DNA of 24,209 bases, taken from contig JAAMPI010000856.1 in the NCBI GenBank assembly GCA_013054445.1, positions 1 to 24,209 on the forward strand. Direction: 5' to 3'. This document shows, piece by piece, positions 1 to 9,610 of this stretch. Source of the DNA: Cudoniella acicularis. Taxonomy: Eukaryota > Ascomycota > Leotiomycetes > Helotiales > Helotiaceae. Below the pieces are notes generated by a model. It searched no databases, had not been told where the DNA came from, and saw only the letters and a list, made by a program, of their open reading frames with translations. The first letter of the stretch is position 1. Each line of letters starts with the position of its first letter. The position numbers were made by a program, and so were the translations under genes.

Positions 1-338
1 TCAAAATTTTTGACCAGCACACCTGGCCCCGCCAATAAGGTATAATATGCAAACACAATGCAATGCAATGCAGGTTTTCCGCTCAAAAGCAGCATATGGA
101 AAATGTGTGTCGTGAAAAGAGTGCAAATGCTCACAGAGCAATACTAAATCGTCGCCCAAAATGTTCAGCCGTGAAGTACTGTAACATGTACGAAACAAAA
201 AACGCCTGCCGCCAATGGCTTTGTTTATCGAAACGTGGAAAGTATGGAACTGAAAAGAAACGCGCCAAAGGGGATATGTACAACCTCAGATGAGGTGAGT
301 GGTGTTTAGGTTCATGGCGGTGGAAGAGGCGAAGATAA
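1..338. other. 3' flank of the EGF-type gene, no gene seen
   Basis: This is the downstream flank of the minus-strand membrane-protein gene that ends at 339. Short open frames on both strands (1-198 minus, 63-293 plus) have no recognisable domain and overlap one another, so I treat them as chance. A small run of the unit CAATG repeated about three times lies near 56-70. No terminator or RNA gene could be recognised. Confidence 0.5.
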
Positions 339-3180
339 TTATCGGGTATCCCAGACGTTGCTGCTCATTCGCTGAATAGATCGTCGTTTTTTGGTGGAAC
401 TCTGCCCCACAGTTCCGTTGCCAACATTTATGGTAAACCCGACAAGGTTAATGGTATTTCCATTACCAAGACTGACGTTCATTGCGGCAGCGTTTGTGAA
501 ACTTGATGGATTGAAGAACTTCTGAAGTGCAGACTGTGCTGTTACGGCACTGGCCATTTGCTCTTGTTGCAATACATACAGTACTGCGACCCGGGCAAAG
601 TCGAGAACCTCTTCGGTTATAGCAAATGCGGCACTTGGAGAAGCTGACGGAGCGGATGAAGGGCTCGAAGTTGCGGTTGAAGTGCGAGTCGGTGCAGATG
701 AAGAGTCAATCATGATACTAATTGTTGACGATGCTGCTGCCGATGCTGCCGATGCTGCCGATGACGAGATCGGTATGATGGTGCTGTCTGGAAGGCTGAT
801 ACCACGTCGATTCGGGGCGCTGGTGATCGAGGAGGCAGCAGGTGACGCCATTGAGCTCGGAGTCACAGCATCATTTGCATTCCCTTGACGTTCAGATTCG
901 CCGTCAAATGTAACAAGAGCGTTTTCCACTGTGCAAGACAGATTTGCGGAGTTGAAACGGGCAAGAATAACGGTTTCAGAGAGCGGGATGGAAAAGTTGG
1001 TTTGGGCGGCTGATATGAGACGAGGAATCGCTTCTCCAAGAGTAACATTTACGAGGGATGATCCGGCCAGGGTTGTTGTTGTGCATCCAGTCGCGCCAGA
1101 AGTTGTGCAGGTTGAGCCTGTGAAGCCATTAATACACACACATGCGCAAGAGCCTTCATCTATTAGAGATGTGCCGCCGTTCTGACATGCAGTCGATGAG
1201 TTGGCCGCGCATTGTTGGAGTGCCGATAAGGAGGTAGTAGAGGTAGTTTTAGGTTTGCGGAAGACGAGAAGCTCAAGTGGTACGACCACTGCTGCGGCAA
1301 TGATAATTAAGAGAATTACGATGATAATGAAGAAGCCCCAGCAAGGCAGTCCGCAGCAACGACGACGCTTCTTTTTTCCGCCCTTCGAGTTTTGATCGAG
1401 GGTATCTTGGGTTTCGTCATATCCTCTCGACGGCCAAGTGGATGGTGGGCGAGGTGTATCCTCTCGTGGAGTAGCAACACCTGGAGGTGGGAAAGCTGCC
1501 AGCATACCAGAGAGACCGGATTGGTGTTTCTCGCCCCCAATTGCTATTCTCGTTAGTATAAATGGTATAAACGTGAACGGGATACTCACGGCTGAATTCC
1601 TTTTCTCCCACTCCATCCATCGGAAAGTCATTCAGATCATTCAGACGACTGCCTGGTCTCTTTCCTCGATCCATCATCGCAGCTAATCGAGTTGCGCGAC
1701 GAATCAAATCTGGCAAACTTGTCAAGCTTCCCCTAGCCTCTGCATCTCGAACAGCGTCCATATCAAGCCTAGGAGGCCGTCGAATTGCTGATAATCGACT
1801 GAAACCGCTTGGGCTAGGGGTTCTCGATGGAGTCGGTCCCGTTGGTTGTAAAGAACTAGCAGCATTGTAAGCTCCAAGCATCTCCTGGGCCCTGGCATCT
1901 GAGGAGTCTGCCAATCTCGTGAGTGGTGAAACTGCATCGTCAGTTGTGATTGCTCTGGCCAAGGTAGGAACAGTATTTTCAGAGGACGATGTTGAGGCAT
2001 CAATTAATCCAGTGCCACCCGCAAGTAGTGAATCGACATTTCCAATCATCGGCCAGACGATGCCGCGCTGTTCTCGGCTGCTCTCTGGAGATTCTGCTGC
2101 GCGAGGACCAGCACCGCCTTCACTCATCGGCCACATTGTTTCCTTTCGAGACTCACTCATATCCCTGGCAGGTCCTCCAGCAGAGCCGTCAAATACACCC
2201 ATTTTCTCTAATTTCGATCCTTGCACTGGTCGTGGCGAGGGTCGAAATTGCTCGGTTCGATCTGAACTTCTGGTTGTAACTAGCGAAGGCTTTGCACGTT
2301 TTCCAAAACTTGCACTTCGTATTAATCCTCTGTCGTCACTATCATCCACAGTCGAGCCACGTGATTCTCGCCCCTCTTCTATCGTATCATGGCTATATCC
2401 AGAGTCTTGAATTTCCTCATCATCGTCGTATTCAGACCCCCAACTCGAAGGAATGGCGGCGCTTGAAGCGTATGATCCGTGCTGCGATGGCTGTGTCCGT
2501 GGGCTCTCCTCTGGAATGGGCGACACATATGACGCTTGTGAATAGTATGAAGATGCGCCTCGCCTCGAGCTTGGCGGTGGTCCCAAGTGAACACTCCTCC
2601 TTGGTGGTCCTACGACAGGAACGGGAAAATCGGGAATCGTTCCAACTGAGGAAACGGTGGAAGGTCGTGACGATTGTGTCATTGGTGAGGCTACCCCAGG
2701 TGAGTTGACTTCATCATCCAAGGAGGCCATACTCCTTCCTTCAGGAATAATTTGTTGTGGTTTGTATTGAAACGCAGGTGTATGTTCTTGTAGGCGAGAG
2801 GCATCCAACATCGAGGGTACATGACTTGGACGTGGTGGACGCTGTGGAGGCGCGCCTCGACCTGGAGGTGGTTGATATTGTTGATTTGTTCGGGGATCTG
2901 GACCCTCGATGGTGCCAGACAAAGGCCATTGGGGTACTTGAGTTGGTCGCGATATCGCAACCCCAATTGGACCGTTCTTCGTCGTCGCAAGTCCTAGTGG
3001 CATTTGAGGTCGCGATCGATTTGCTGGTGGGTTTGGGGCAGGCCGGGAAGGATCATAAGTTTTTTGTGGAGGAAGTTGGGGAACCTCTGGTGGTAAACCT
3101 GCCTCCATGCGCTCTCTGGCCCTCCTCACGGACCCGCCTCCCCCAGGCGACCTGGACTGTGGTGCCCATTGTTGGCTCAT
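339..3180 (-). CDS. EGF-like domain, single-pass membrane protein (two exons)
   Basis: Exons are 3180-1590 and 1543-339; a 46-bp intron (1589-1544) has donor GTGAGT, branch-like CTAAC and acceptor TAG. Splicing joins two long open frames exactly in phase (phase 1) and gives 931 residues. Residues 1-580 are Pro/Ser/Arg-rich and low complexity, presumably cytoplasmic. A basic patch KGGKKKRRR (about 584-592) is followed by CCGLPC and a hydrophobic span (about 598-621). Next is an EGF-like module, with C642, the CQNGGT motif from C650, C663, C665, C667 and GFTGSTC ending at C676, plus C684. The remaining 250 residues are Ser/Ala/Thr-rich, typical of a heavily O-glycosylated outer segment. Basic residues on the N-terminal side of the span predict N-in/C-out topology (positive-inside rule). 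Proteins of this design are found across filamentous ascomycetes, but I know no assigned function; a cell-surface adhesion or sensing role is only inference. The start at 3180 is the first Met of the open frame. Confidence 0.85.
729..761. repeat. Short GATGCTGCC-type codon repeat inside the EGF-type gene
   Basis: Three to four imperfect copies of the 9-bp unit GATGCTGCC lie inside the coding sequence. On the coding (minus) strand they give repeated Ser-Ala-Ala triplets in the outer Ser/Ala-rich segment. The unit length is a multiple of three, so copy-number changes would keep the reading frame. Confidence 0.6.
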
Positions 3181-6100
3181 TTATGCGATGACGACTGAGT
3201 TTTGGAAGAAACAGTCGCTGGGTCGTTAGAATATAAGGAGTTTCGCGNAACTCCAGCCTCGTGACCAATCCAACACTTCGGAACCTTTCCTGTTATCGCG
3301 TTTGCATATGCATGAAGCCGTTTGGACAAGGGCAATTACAACTATGCTGATAGCCGTCGAGTTGTGTAAGGGGGTCGGTTGGCCGTTCTCGGGTCCTGCT
3401 GGGCACGAATGTACACTTTTCCGCAAGTAATTGAGCTCAGGTGAATGAATGGTATCGCAGTCCAACTGGAACAAATGGGTATTGAAACTGCAAACAAAAA
3501 TGCTGGAAGTGGTCAAACTCCAGCGAAGTGAATGATAGATTGGTAAAGAGCGTGGTCGGTCACTAGGATCCGGTGGAAGGAATCGACAAAGATTGAATCT
3601 ATGTTGCTGAAGTTGAGCGCCAATATGGCCGTCGCATTTCAAGATGGATGAGGTGAATGGAATTGATTCGTCTGGGCGAGATCTAAATGCGCTTTCGAAT
3701 CTCCCGGCGCAAACGAACTGACAAAGAGCATTAGCAACTGATAAAAGCCGACAACAACCACCAGTGATCAATGCAGGTAGAAGAAAAGAAGAGTTGCGGC
3801 TTTGGACGAAGAGGCGTGTGGGTGTTTTCCAGCTTCTGGTGGGATCGAGGGAGACCAGCCGATTCGAAACCAGTCCAAGGTTGCCAGAGGTGGTCAATTA
3901 GGAGAGGGAACCGTTTGAAGTTCGGAGAGAACGCGCAAGGTAAGGGAAGGGAACCTCCGTGGATATGGATGGTGGTCGACTCGAGGCAAACGATGCCCGG
4001 CAGCGGGATCCGACAATGGGCCTCGTTCTCACTGCTCACTGATCGTAAACCCCTGTGGCTGCTGACTTTCCAGTGTGTCCCCTCAATTGTGCACCCCCAA
4101 AACGGAGAAAATATGTGGTGGGAGTTGTGAAATCAACCACGAACATTTGGTGTTTCGGGATGCCCTGGGCCTTGTGGAAATCTATCATGCGACAACCACC
4201 TCTCTGCGTCTCCCACTGTCTTTTTGCACCACCAGACCCACGTCGACCACGCGAATTGTGTGCGACTCCCTCGTTCTCGCAGTGTCCAAAACGTCGGACT
4301 ACTCTCCGTCTGGGTCGCCAGGACTCGATATTCGTCGAAGGGGGGAGGGAGGGGGGAGAAAGTTCGTCTGTGGTCTTGAAGTCGTTTACTCGCCTCGCCC
4401 AAGACCAGGAAAGCGCATTTTATGGGACGGAAGGAACCTCGAAGCTGTTTCCAGGAAGGCGTGAAGGGAGAATAGAAATAATACAGTCCAGTTGGTATAA
4501 CAAACGCCGTCCAGAGCAATAGGAAATGATGAATACGTACCAAGAAGATGTCGTTTGCGGGCAAAGTTTCAGACCCGAAGAGGAGAATCCCAGAAGGAAG
4601 TGAAAAAAAAGAGCCTCGAGCTCTCGGACGATGATCAAGCAGCGATCAAGCGTGGCGCTGGGCAATTGCAAAAGTTAATCCGCCGCCGTGAAGGGAATTG
4701 TCGTCTTCGGTCCCGATCCGCTGCCTGTCTCCAATGCGCCCAATGTACTTCGTACTGCAAAGCAAGAAATGAAGTTCTTGCGGAGATGCAAACACAGAGG
4801 GCAGAAGAAGGCAATGGCAAGATTCAATTCAATCGAAAGACCCAGAATGGGGACAAGGAAATGAGCTGATCACAGCGGTGATTGGCACAGCGGAAAATAA
4901 ACCTGCCATGCGAGAGTTTCTCACTTCAAAGCTTCTTCTCCTCCCAGCACCACAAGCAAGAGACCAGGGAGCCCATGCGGTGGACGGTGGGCGGTGGGTG
5001 CCTTTGCCCTCCAATCTGGATGTGCCGTTACCATCGCACGGAAGCAACGTGCGGAGGGCTCAAGCAGAAACACGCTTGAGTGACGCCTCCAGGGCCGCCA
5101 CGGGCTGCACCGTGGCCTTTGCTCCCCGAAGACCCCTGGACATCGGTCCAGAGAAGCCCTAGAAGCGACCTTTTACAAGCCCCGATAGGCCTTGATAGCA
5201 GTCCGACCTGCAGAAGCCTGCAGACTGAGGGGAACAGCCTTGGCGTGTCTTGGTTTATTTTCAGGAATGAAAGCAGCACGGACGACGATGATGTTTAAGG
5301 CAGACTTTCCCATGCCTTCATCTCAACGACCAGTCACGGTGCTACAATCTTCCGCTGCTTTAGAGTCTATCATTTCACTAAGTTGACTCCTGGATGTCCC
5401 TGGTGCGAAACTCTCGTGATCTTTAGGCTCGAGCCACTGCAGCCTGGCTCCATAACAGCTGTCACCCCAACCGAAACGGCCCCCCCATCGGGGCAATCCA
5501 GCTGAATAGTTTTCTCAGCTGAACCAAGTTCTGTCAACATCGCCCCTTTAGCAACATGTTCGTACAAACAGGTGTAGCGCTGCTGACTGGAGGAGTCTGT
5601 CTCAAATACGAAGTTGGCCCAAGAATAGGAGGTTGGTAGGGTGGCAGGGCTCGTGATAAAGCCCGCAGTGTGACTGCAAGGTTTCTGATGAGGTCATGGT
5701 CCGCGCAGGCAGAACCCCTGCCGCAGAGTTTCAGATTGAGGCCAGCCAAGGATCATCGGCCAAGGCCCGTTCGTTTTCTGCGAACCTCTCAGAACGCCCC
5801 ATTTTATGACACCGAAATTCAAGCTGTAATGATTGACTTTTGGAGTTTTGTCCTTCCACCTAATCTATCTATTTTGAGGATATATCTCTCGCTATCAGTT
5901 GAAAGGAATCCAAACACTTGCGAGATTGCGACAGCGGCGCGATTTAAGACGCGCTTAGAAACACAACGTTCTCGAAACCTTCGATTCTTTTGCCTCCTTG
6001 GGTCCTTGGGGCCTGTCCATGTCCCGTGTTCCAGTTCCGCATCGTCTCATCTCGTCTCCGTTCCGCTCCACGATCCGGCGTTTCCACCAAACGGCGTCGC

Positions 6101-6897
6101 GATAAGAATGTCAACGCCAGGAACGATCACCAATGTTGATGTGCCAGTTCAGAGAAATCTCAACTCTCAGTTCTGCACCAAAAAATTGCCAACAAAAAGG
6201 CAAAAACGGGTTCGAGGAATCATCAGCAATCTATATTTAAATTAAGCGACCCGCTTATCATCTTCCATTTTAATGTACAGATAGATGAAGGAGTCTAACG
6301 CGCTCACGTGAGTTTAAATTATTCCGCGGGTTGATCACCTTCATCTTTCATGAAGCAGCTGGGATGTCCTCGGTTATCATTATGGCTGAGATTATCCAAC
6401 ACTTGGCTGGGCCGCGACCAAGATTGAAGGATTCCTGGGTAGTTGGGGTCGGGTTCATCTGAAGAAGGGGGAATCGGGGAGAGATGTGTCGGGTGATTGA
6501 TGGTGCCGTCTTATGTCAAACTTTGGTACCGCACGGCTTATGTCATGGAGGGGGGTACGGAGGTACCTTTAGCATGATGTTGGTTGTGACAGCTTGTAAG
6601 TCATTTTGAGGTCTGTTCTGAAGTGAGTTTTCTTTCTTATGCACTGTGGAAAAAAAAAGTATGTTTGAACTATAATTTCCTTCAGTAAGGGATACTCCCA
6701 ACTTGGAGCGCGACCGCGATATTCAAGTGACGCGAGTGGGGTTAAATCTGCACTTCCAAGGCGCAGAATTCCATCAATTCAACGCAACACGACAAAAGTA
6801 GGCATCGAAAAAACGATTGCGCGTGGGACACAAAGTCAAAAACCTCAAAGGGCGCAATGGAAGAGGGAATGCATGAAAACCCGAGGAATTTTGGCAA
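3181..6897. other. Long intergenic region with no convincing gene
   Basis: The part next to 3180 must hold the promoter and 5' leader of the EGF-type gene. Several open frames of 60-220 codons occur on both strands (for example 3226-3897 minus, 4055-4522 plus, 4133-4564 minus, 5670-6245 plus). They overlap each other, lack recognisable domains and read as random peptides. The most gene-like spot is an ATG at 6108 after a pyrimidine-rich stretch, opening 45 residues to 6245 with a basic C-terminal half; I cannot support it as a gene. An ambiguous base lies at 3247. A poly-A run of nine lies near 6650. A lost or highly diverged gene cannot be excluded. Confidence 0.4.
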
Positions 6898-6980
6898 GTA
6901 GCCTCGCATTAGTGTTGATTAGCCTTTTCGCTTCTCTCTAGACGCGACGCGTCTCTCAAACTTCATCATTTCAATTGCAA
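6898..6980 (+). repeat. Duplicated upstream block, copy 1 (before BTB pseudogene 1)
   Basis: The 15-mer GTAGCCTCGCATTAG at 6898-6912 recurs exactly at 7776-7790. Both copies are followed by a GACGCG/ACGCGTC-type palindromic motif and by ACTTCATCATT, then by the ATG of a BTB copy (about 115 bp downstream here). The shared block shows that the duplication unit included promoter and 5' leader, not just coding sequence. It may hold family-specific regulatory sites, but no known factor site was identified. Confidence 0.65.
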
Positions 6981-7013
6981 CATATATTTGACTTTATCAC
7001 ACACTCTTTAAAC

Positions 7014-7629
7014 ATGACTCCACAAAGTGCTGTCGCAAAAACCAAACCTACTGTAGAATCACGCATCCAACAAACTCCTTTTCTTGAGTAAGTCCACCCT
7101 CCGCATGGTTCATTTTCAAGTTGATTCCTGATGTCTCTTAGCAAATTACAGAGTGAGATGATCGACATCTATGTCAGTCCAGACGAAACGCTGTTCCGAG
7201 TACACAAAGAACGAATCTGTTACACCTTCTCTCGGACACTTTCAATTACTAACTGAGGAGTAGGAACTTCCATCCGTTTCCTTTGTGAACAGGGCACATA
7301 AAAATTTACCCAAGGATTCCAAGCTTACAACTTACGCCCTTCGCTCCATGTATTACGTTTTGGTAGGAATGCAGGATACGTTACAAGATGAGATTGAGAA
7401 ATTGTGGACCACGGAAGAAGTATACAAGTTGTTCACCGATCATGCTTCCTTCGCCTTTGATTATGTTCTGTTCTCGAGGACATATGATGCTGTAAACACT
7501 CAGCTATATGCCAACTGCGATTTTCACAATCACGAAAAGGAAGAACTTTATCCGGCTATCGCACCAGTAAAAAGAAAATCGCCTCCAACAATGGTGGAGC
7601 AGGACTCTACTAAGAGGCTAAAGATTTAA
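7014..7629 (+). pseudogene. BTB/POZ domain gene, copy 1, internally deleted
   Basis: Exon 1 (7014-7087) encodes 24 residues and ends in GTAAGT. Intron 1 is 7088-7141, and exon 2 resumes at 7142 in the same phase (2) as in the intact copy at 9611. Exon 2 encodes the start of the BTB fold (MIDIYVSPDETLFRVHKERI) and then leaves the family alignment. It runs into a fragment that looks like the 3' end of intron 2 (ACTAAC...TAG) and a stop at 7254. Exon 3 (from 7264, beginning ELPSV) is open for 121 codons to 7629 and matches exon 3 of the other copies. Its tail is basic (KRK...STKRLK), like a bipartite nuclear localisation signal. Relative to the intact copy, roughly 300 bp covering most of the BTB core and the intron 2 donor are gone. 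A shortened product from the ATG at 7285 (114 residues) is possible but unproven. Confidence 0.75.
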
Positions 7630-7775
7630 GAATAGCTGTTAGCTGCAGTTTGCTTGTTAGATAGACCCTAATTTAGAAAACCAATATCTTTAAAAAAAAA
7701 AAAACCAAATGGTATTGATTCATTTACCTACTGTCTAACAGACTGCCAGATATAAATTATAGTGACGTAAACTTT

Positions 7776-7858
7776 GTAGCCTCGCATTAGCGTAGGAGCA
7801 GCCTCGTCTTTTCCAACGACGCGTCGCGATTCCCACACTTCATCATTCCATCTACGCA
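7776..7858 (+). repeat. Duplicated upstream block, copy 2 (before BTB pseudogene 2)
   Basis: This is the second copy of the block at 6898. It has the same exact 15-mer, a related ACGCGTCGCG palindrome and ACTTCATCATT, about 190 bp before the ATG at 7971. The distance between the two copies is 878 bp, giving the approximate size of the tandem duplication unit after later deletions. Confidence 0.65.
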
Positions 7859-7970
7859 ACAGCCGGAACAATAATTAAGTACTAACATTCGACTCCATAT
7901 AAAACCCATAATCTTTGAGCCTATATCATCCATCATTGAGGGTTTTAGACGAGCCATCGAGGCCTGCAGC

Positions 7971-8891
7971 ATGACGTCCAGCACTCCTGAGAACAGCGAC
8001 AATGCCCCCGTTTGCAAAGTCAAGCCCTCAGGAGAGGCACGCCTAGCAAGCACACCCTTCTTCAAATAAGTATGCGCGCCTCAAATATTACTAGAAATAC
8101 GTACTCAGTTATCAGCGCAGTCGAATAAAATCCGACATCGTAACGATCCATGTCGGTCCCGACGAAATTCCCTTCCGACTCCACAAGCAATTCCTCTGCA
8201 ATCGCGTCCCATACTTCGATAAGATGTTCAATGGAGGGTTCAAAGAGGCTTCTGATGGCATAGCAAGAATGCCAGAGGACGACCCTGGAGCTTTCGATGT
8301 GCTGGCCGAACGGATCTACCAGTCCAACCCATATCTCACTCGACCTCTAGTTTCGCACGTCGATGCTGAAGGTGTAGCGGAGGCTTCTTGGGACGTCATT
8401 TGCAGGACTTGGCTATGGATATGTTGATAAGATATCACAAGAGAAACATGGAATGCGTCCGGAATAAAAAGAACCAACCCATAAATGGAGATTCAAATTC
8501 TGATACGGAAATATAGGAACTTCCCTCACTAAAATTTCTATATCGCGCCTACACAATCGCCAACCCAGAATTCCAAATAGCAGAATACTCCATGCACGCC
8601 TCCACCACGTCCTCCAAGACCCCGAAGCCGGAAACACAGAAGAGGATTGGCAAACCGGCGATGGTCAAACGCTGTTTAAAGATTTTACCAGAGTTTGCCT
8701 TCGACTATTTGAGTTTGGTCAGATCTACGCTGCCAGAAGATCCAAGAACTTTTCGCCAGTGCGCTTTTCATGTTCATGAAGAGACGGAGAATTGTCCTTC
8801 TACTTCACACAATAAGAAGAGGAAGAATAATGTTCTGATTGAGCAACAAGAATCTGTTAAACGGGCGAAGGGGGATGGGAATCCGGCTTAG
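7971..8891 (+). pseudogene. BTB/POZ domain gene, copy 2, broken by splice, deletion and frameshift lesions
   Basis: The ATG at 7971 opens 32 codons (MTSSTPENSD...), then TAA at 8067. At the homologous donor position (8066) the sequence is ATAAGT where copy 1 has GTAAGT, so the donor G appears changed to A. The acceptor CAG at 8118-8120 is preserved, and exon 2 read in the family phase gives a good BTB domain (SDIVTIHVG, FRLHK, NRVPYFDKMFNGGFKEA). After WDVI (about 8400) 42 nt of the family sequence are replaced by 2 nt, a net 40-nt loss; the frame shifts and reaches a stop at about 8425. The lost frame reappears as QDLAMDMLIRYHK. Intron 2's donor also looks degraded. Exon 3 (8517-8891, beginning ELPSL) needs two compensating frameshifts to keep homology. 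It ends in a basic KKRK...SVKRAK tail like copy 1. Unlikely to make a full BTB protein. Confidence 0.75.
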
Positions 8892-9610
8892 CTGGCTATG
8901 CTTGAAGTGGATTCTGGTTTATAAATTGTGGTATAGTTGATACCGCTCAAACAATTACCGTTGGTCGTGAGTTAAGGCGTATCATGATATGTCACATCTA
9001 TACCTTGAAAACACCAATTATTCGATGCTACTTGTATCCGTGGAGATCTCAGACTCTCCGTTTTTCACTCTTGATCACAACTTCAGGTCCATTTTGAGTT
9101 GCAGCTCCTCCAGTCCCGGCCTCTTTAAAGAGGTAGATCACGTGCTACCGTGACAACTAAACCCCTGCAGCCACGAAACCTCCAGCTCTCTCTCTAACCA
9201 TCACAGCATTGTGCGTAGGCATCTTTCGACATCAACATCTTCGTTTAAGATAATATGATATCTTGCATCAAGGTGGTAATAGCTTCCTGGGGCACTTTCC
9301 CCTCTTTCGTTACCAGCTTAACACTAAAGTCTTGAATCTGTTTTGTTTCACGGCAAAACTCTCCGAGCCTTTCCACTTCTCTACCGAACTTCGGCAGTTA
9401 TTTTTACGATTCATACGTTACTACGGATCGAAATACTACCACTGTCTTTTGCGATCGCAAACAGGGACCTGCGGATCTACCTCCTCTTCCCCGCATCAAA
9501 TCTGGTGGGCTTAGAATCTGCGATCTATCTGAGGAGCGCGCAAATATTGGCCTTTGTTGGAGCGACACAACAATTGCATCCCGTTGCTATTTTCCTGGAG
9601 CAGAGGTTCG
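8892..9610. other. Intergenic region and presumed promoter of the intact BTB gene
   Basis: This separates copy 2 from the intact copy. A pyrimidine-rich stretch lies near 9181-9203. The open frames at 9263-9514 and 9343-9636 have no domain content; the second overlaps the true start at 9611 in another frame. The block duplicated before copies 1 and 2 was not found here, so the intact copy may be regulated differently. Confidence 0.5.

Noticed and set aside
682..1395. Plus-strand frames inside the EGF-type gene
   Set aside because: Antisense shadows of a well-supported coding sequence.
3226..3897. A 223-codon minus-strand frame upstream of the EGF-type gene
   Set aside because: It contains an ambiguous base, has no domain, lies where the promoter and leader of the gene must be, and overlaps other random frames.
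4055..4564. Overlapping frames of 129-155 codons on both strands
   Set aside because: Mutually overlapping frames of low-complexity composition; at most one could be real and none shows a domain.
5670..6245. A 191-codon plus-strand frame
   Set aside because: It reads through pyrimidine-rich, promoter-like DNA, has no domain or conserved motif and no splice context. Only the last 45 codons (ATG at 6108) look faintly gene-like.
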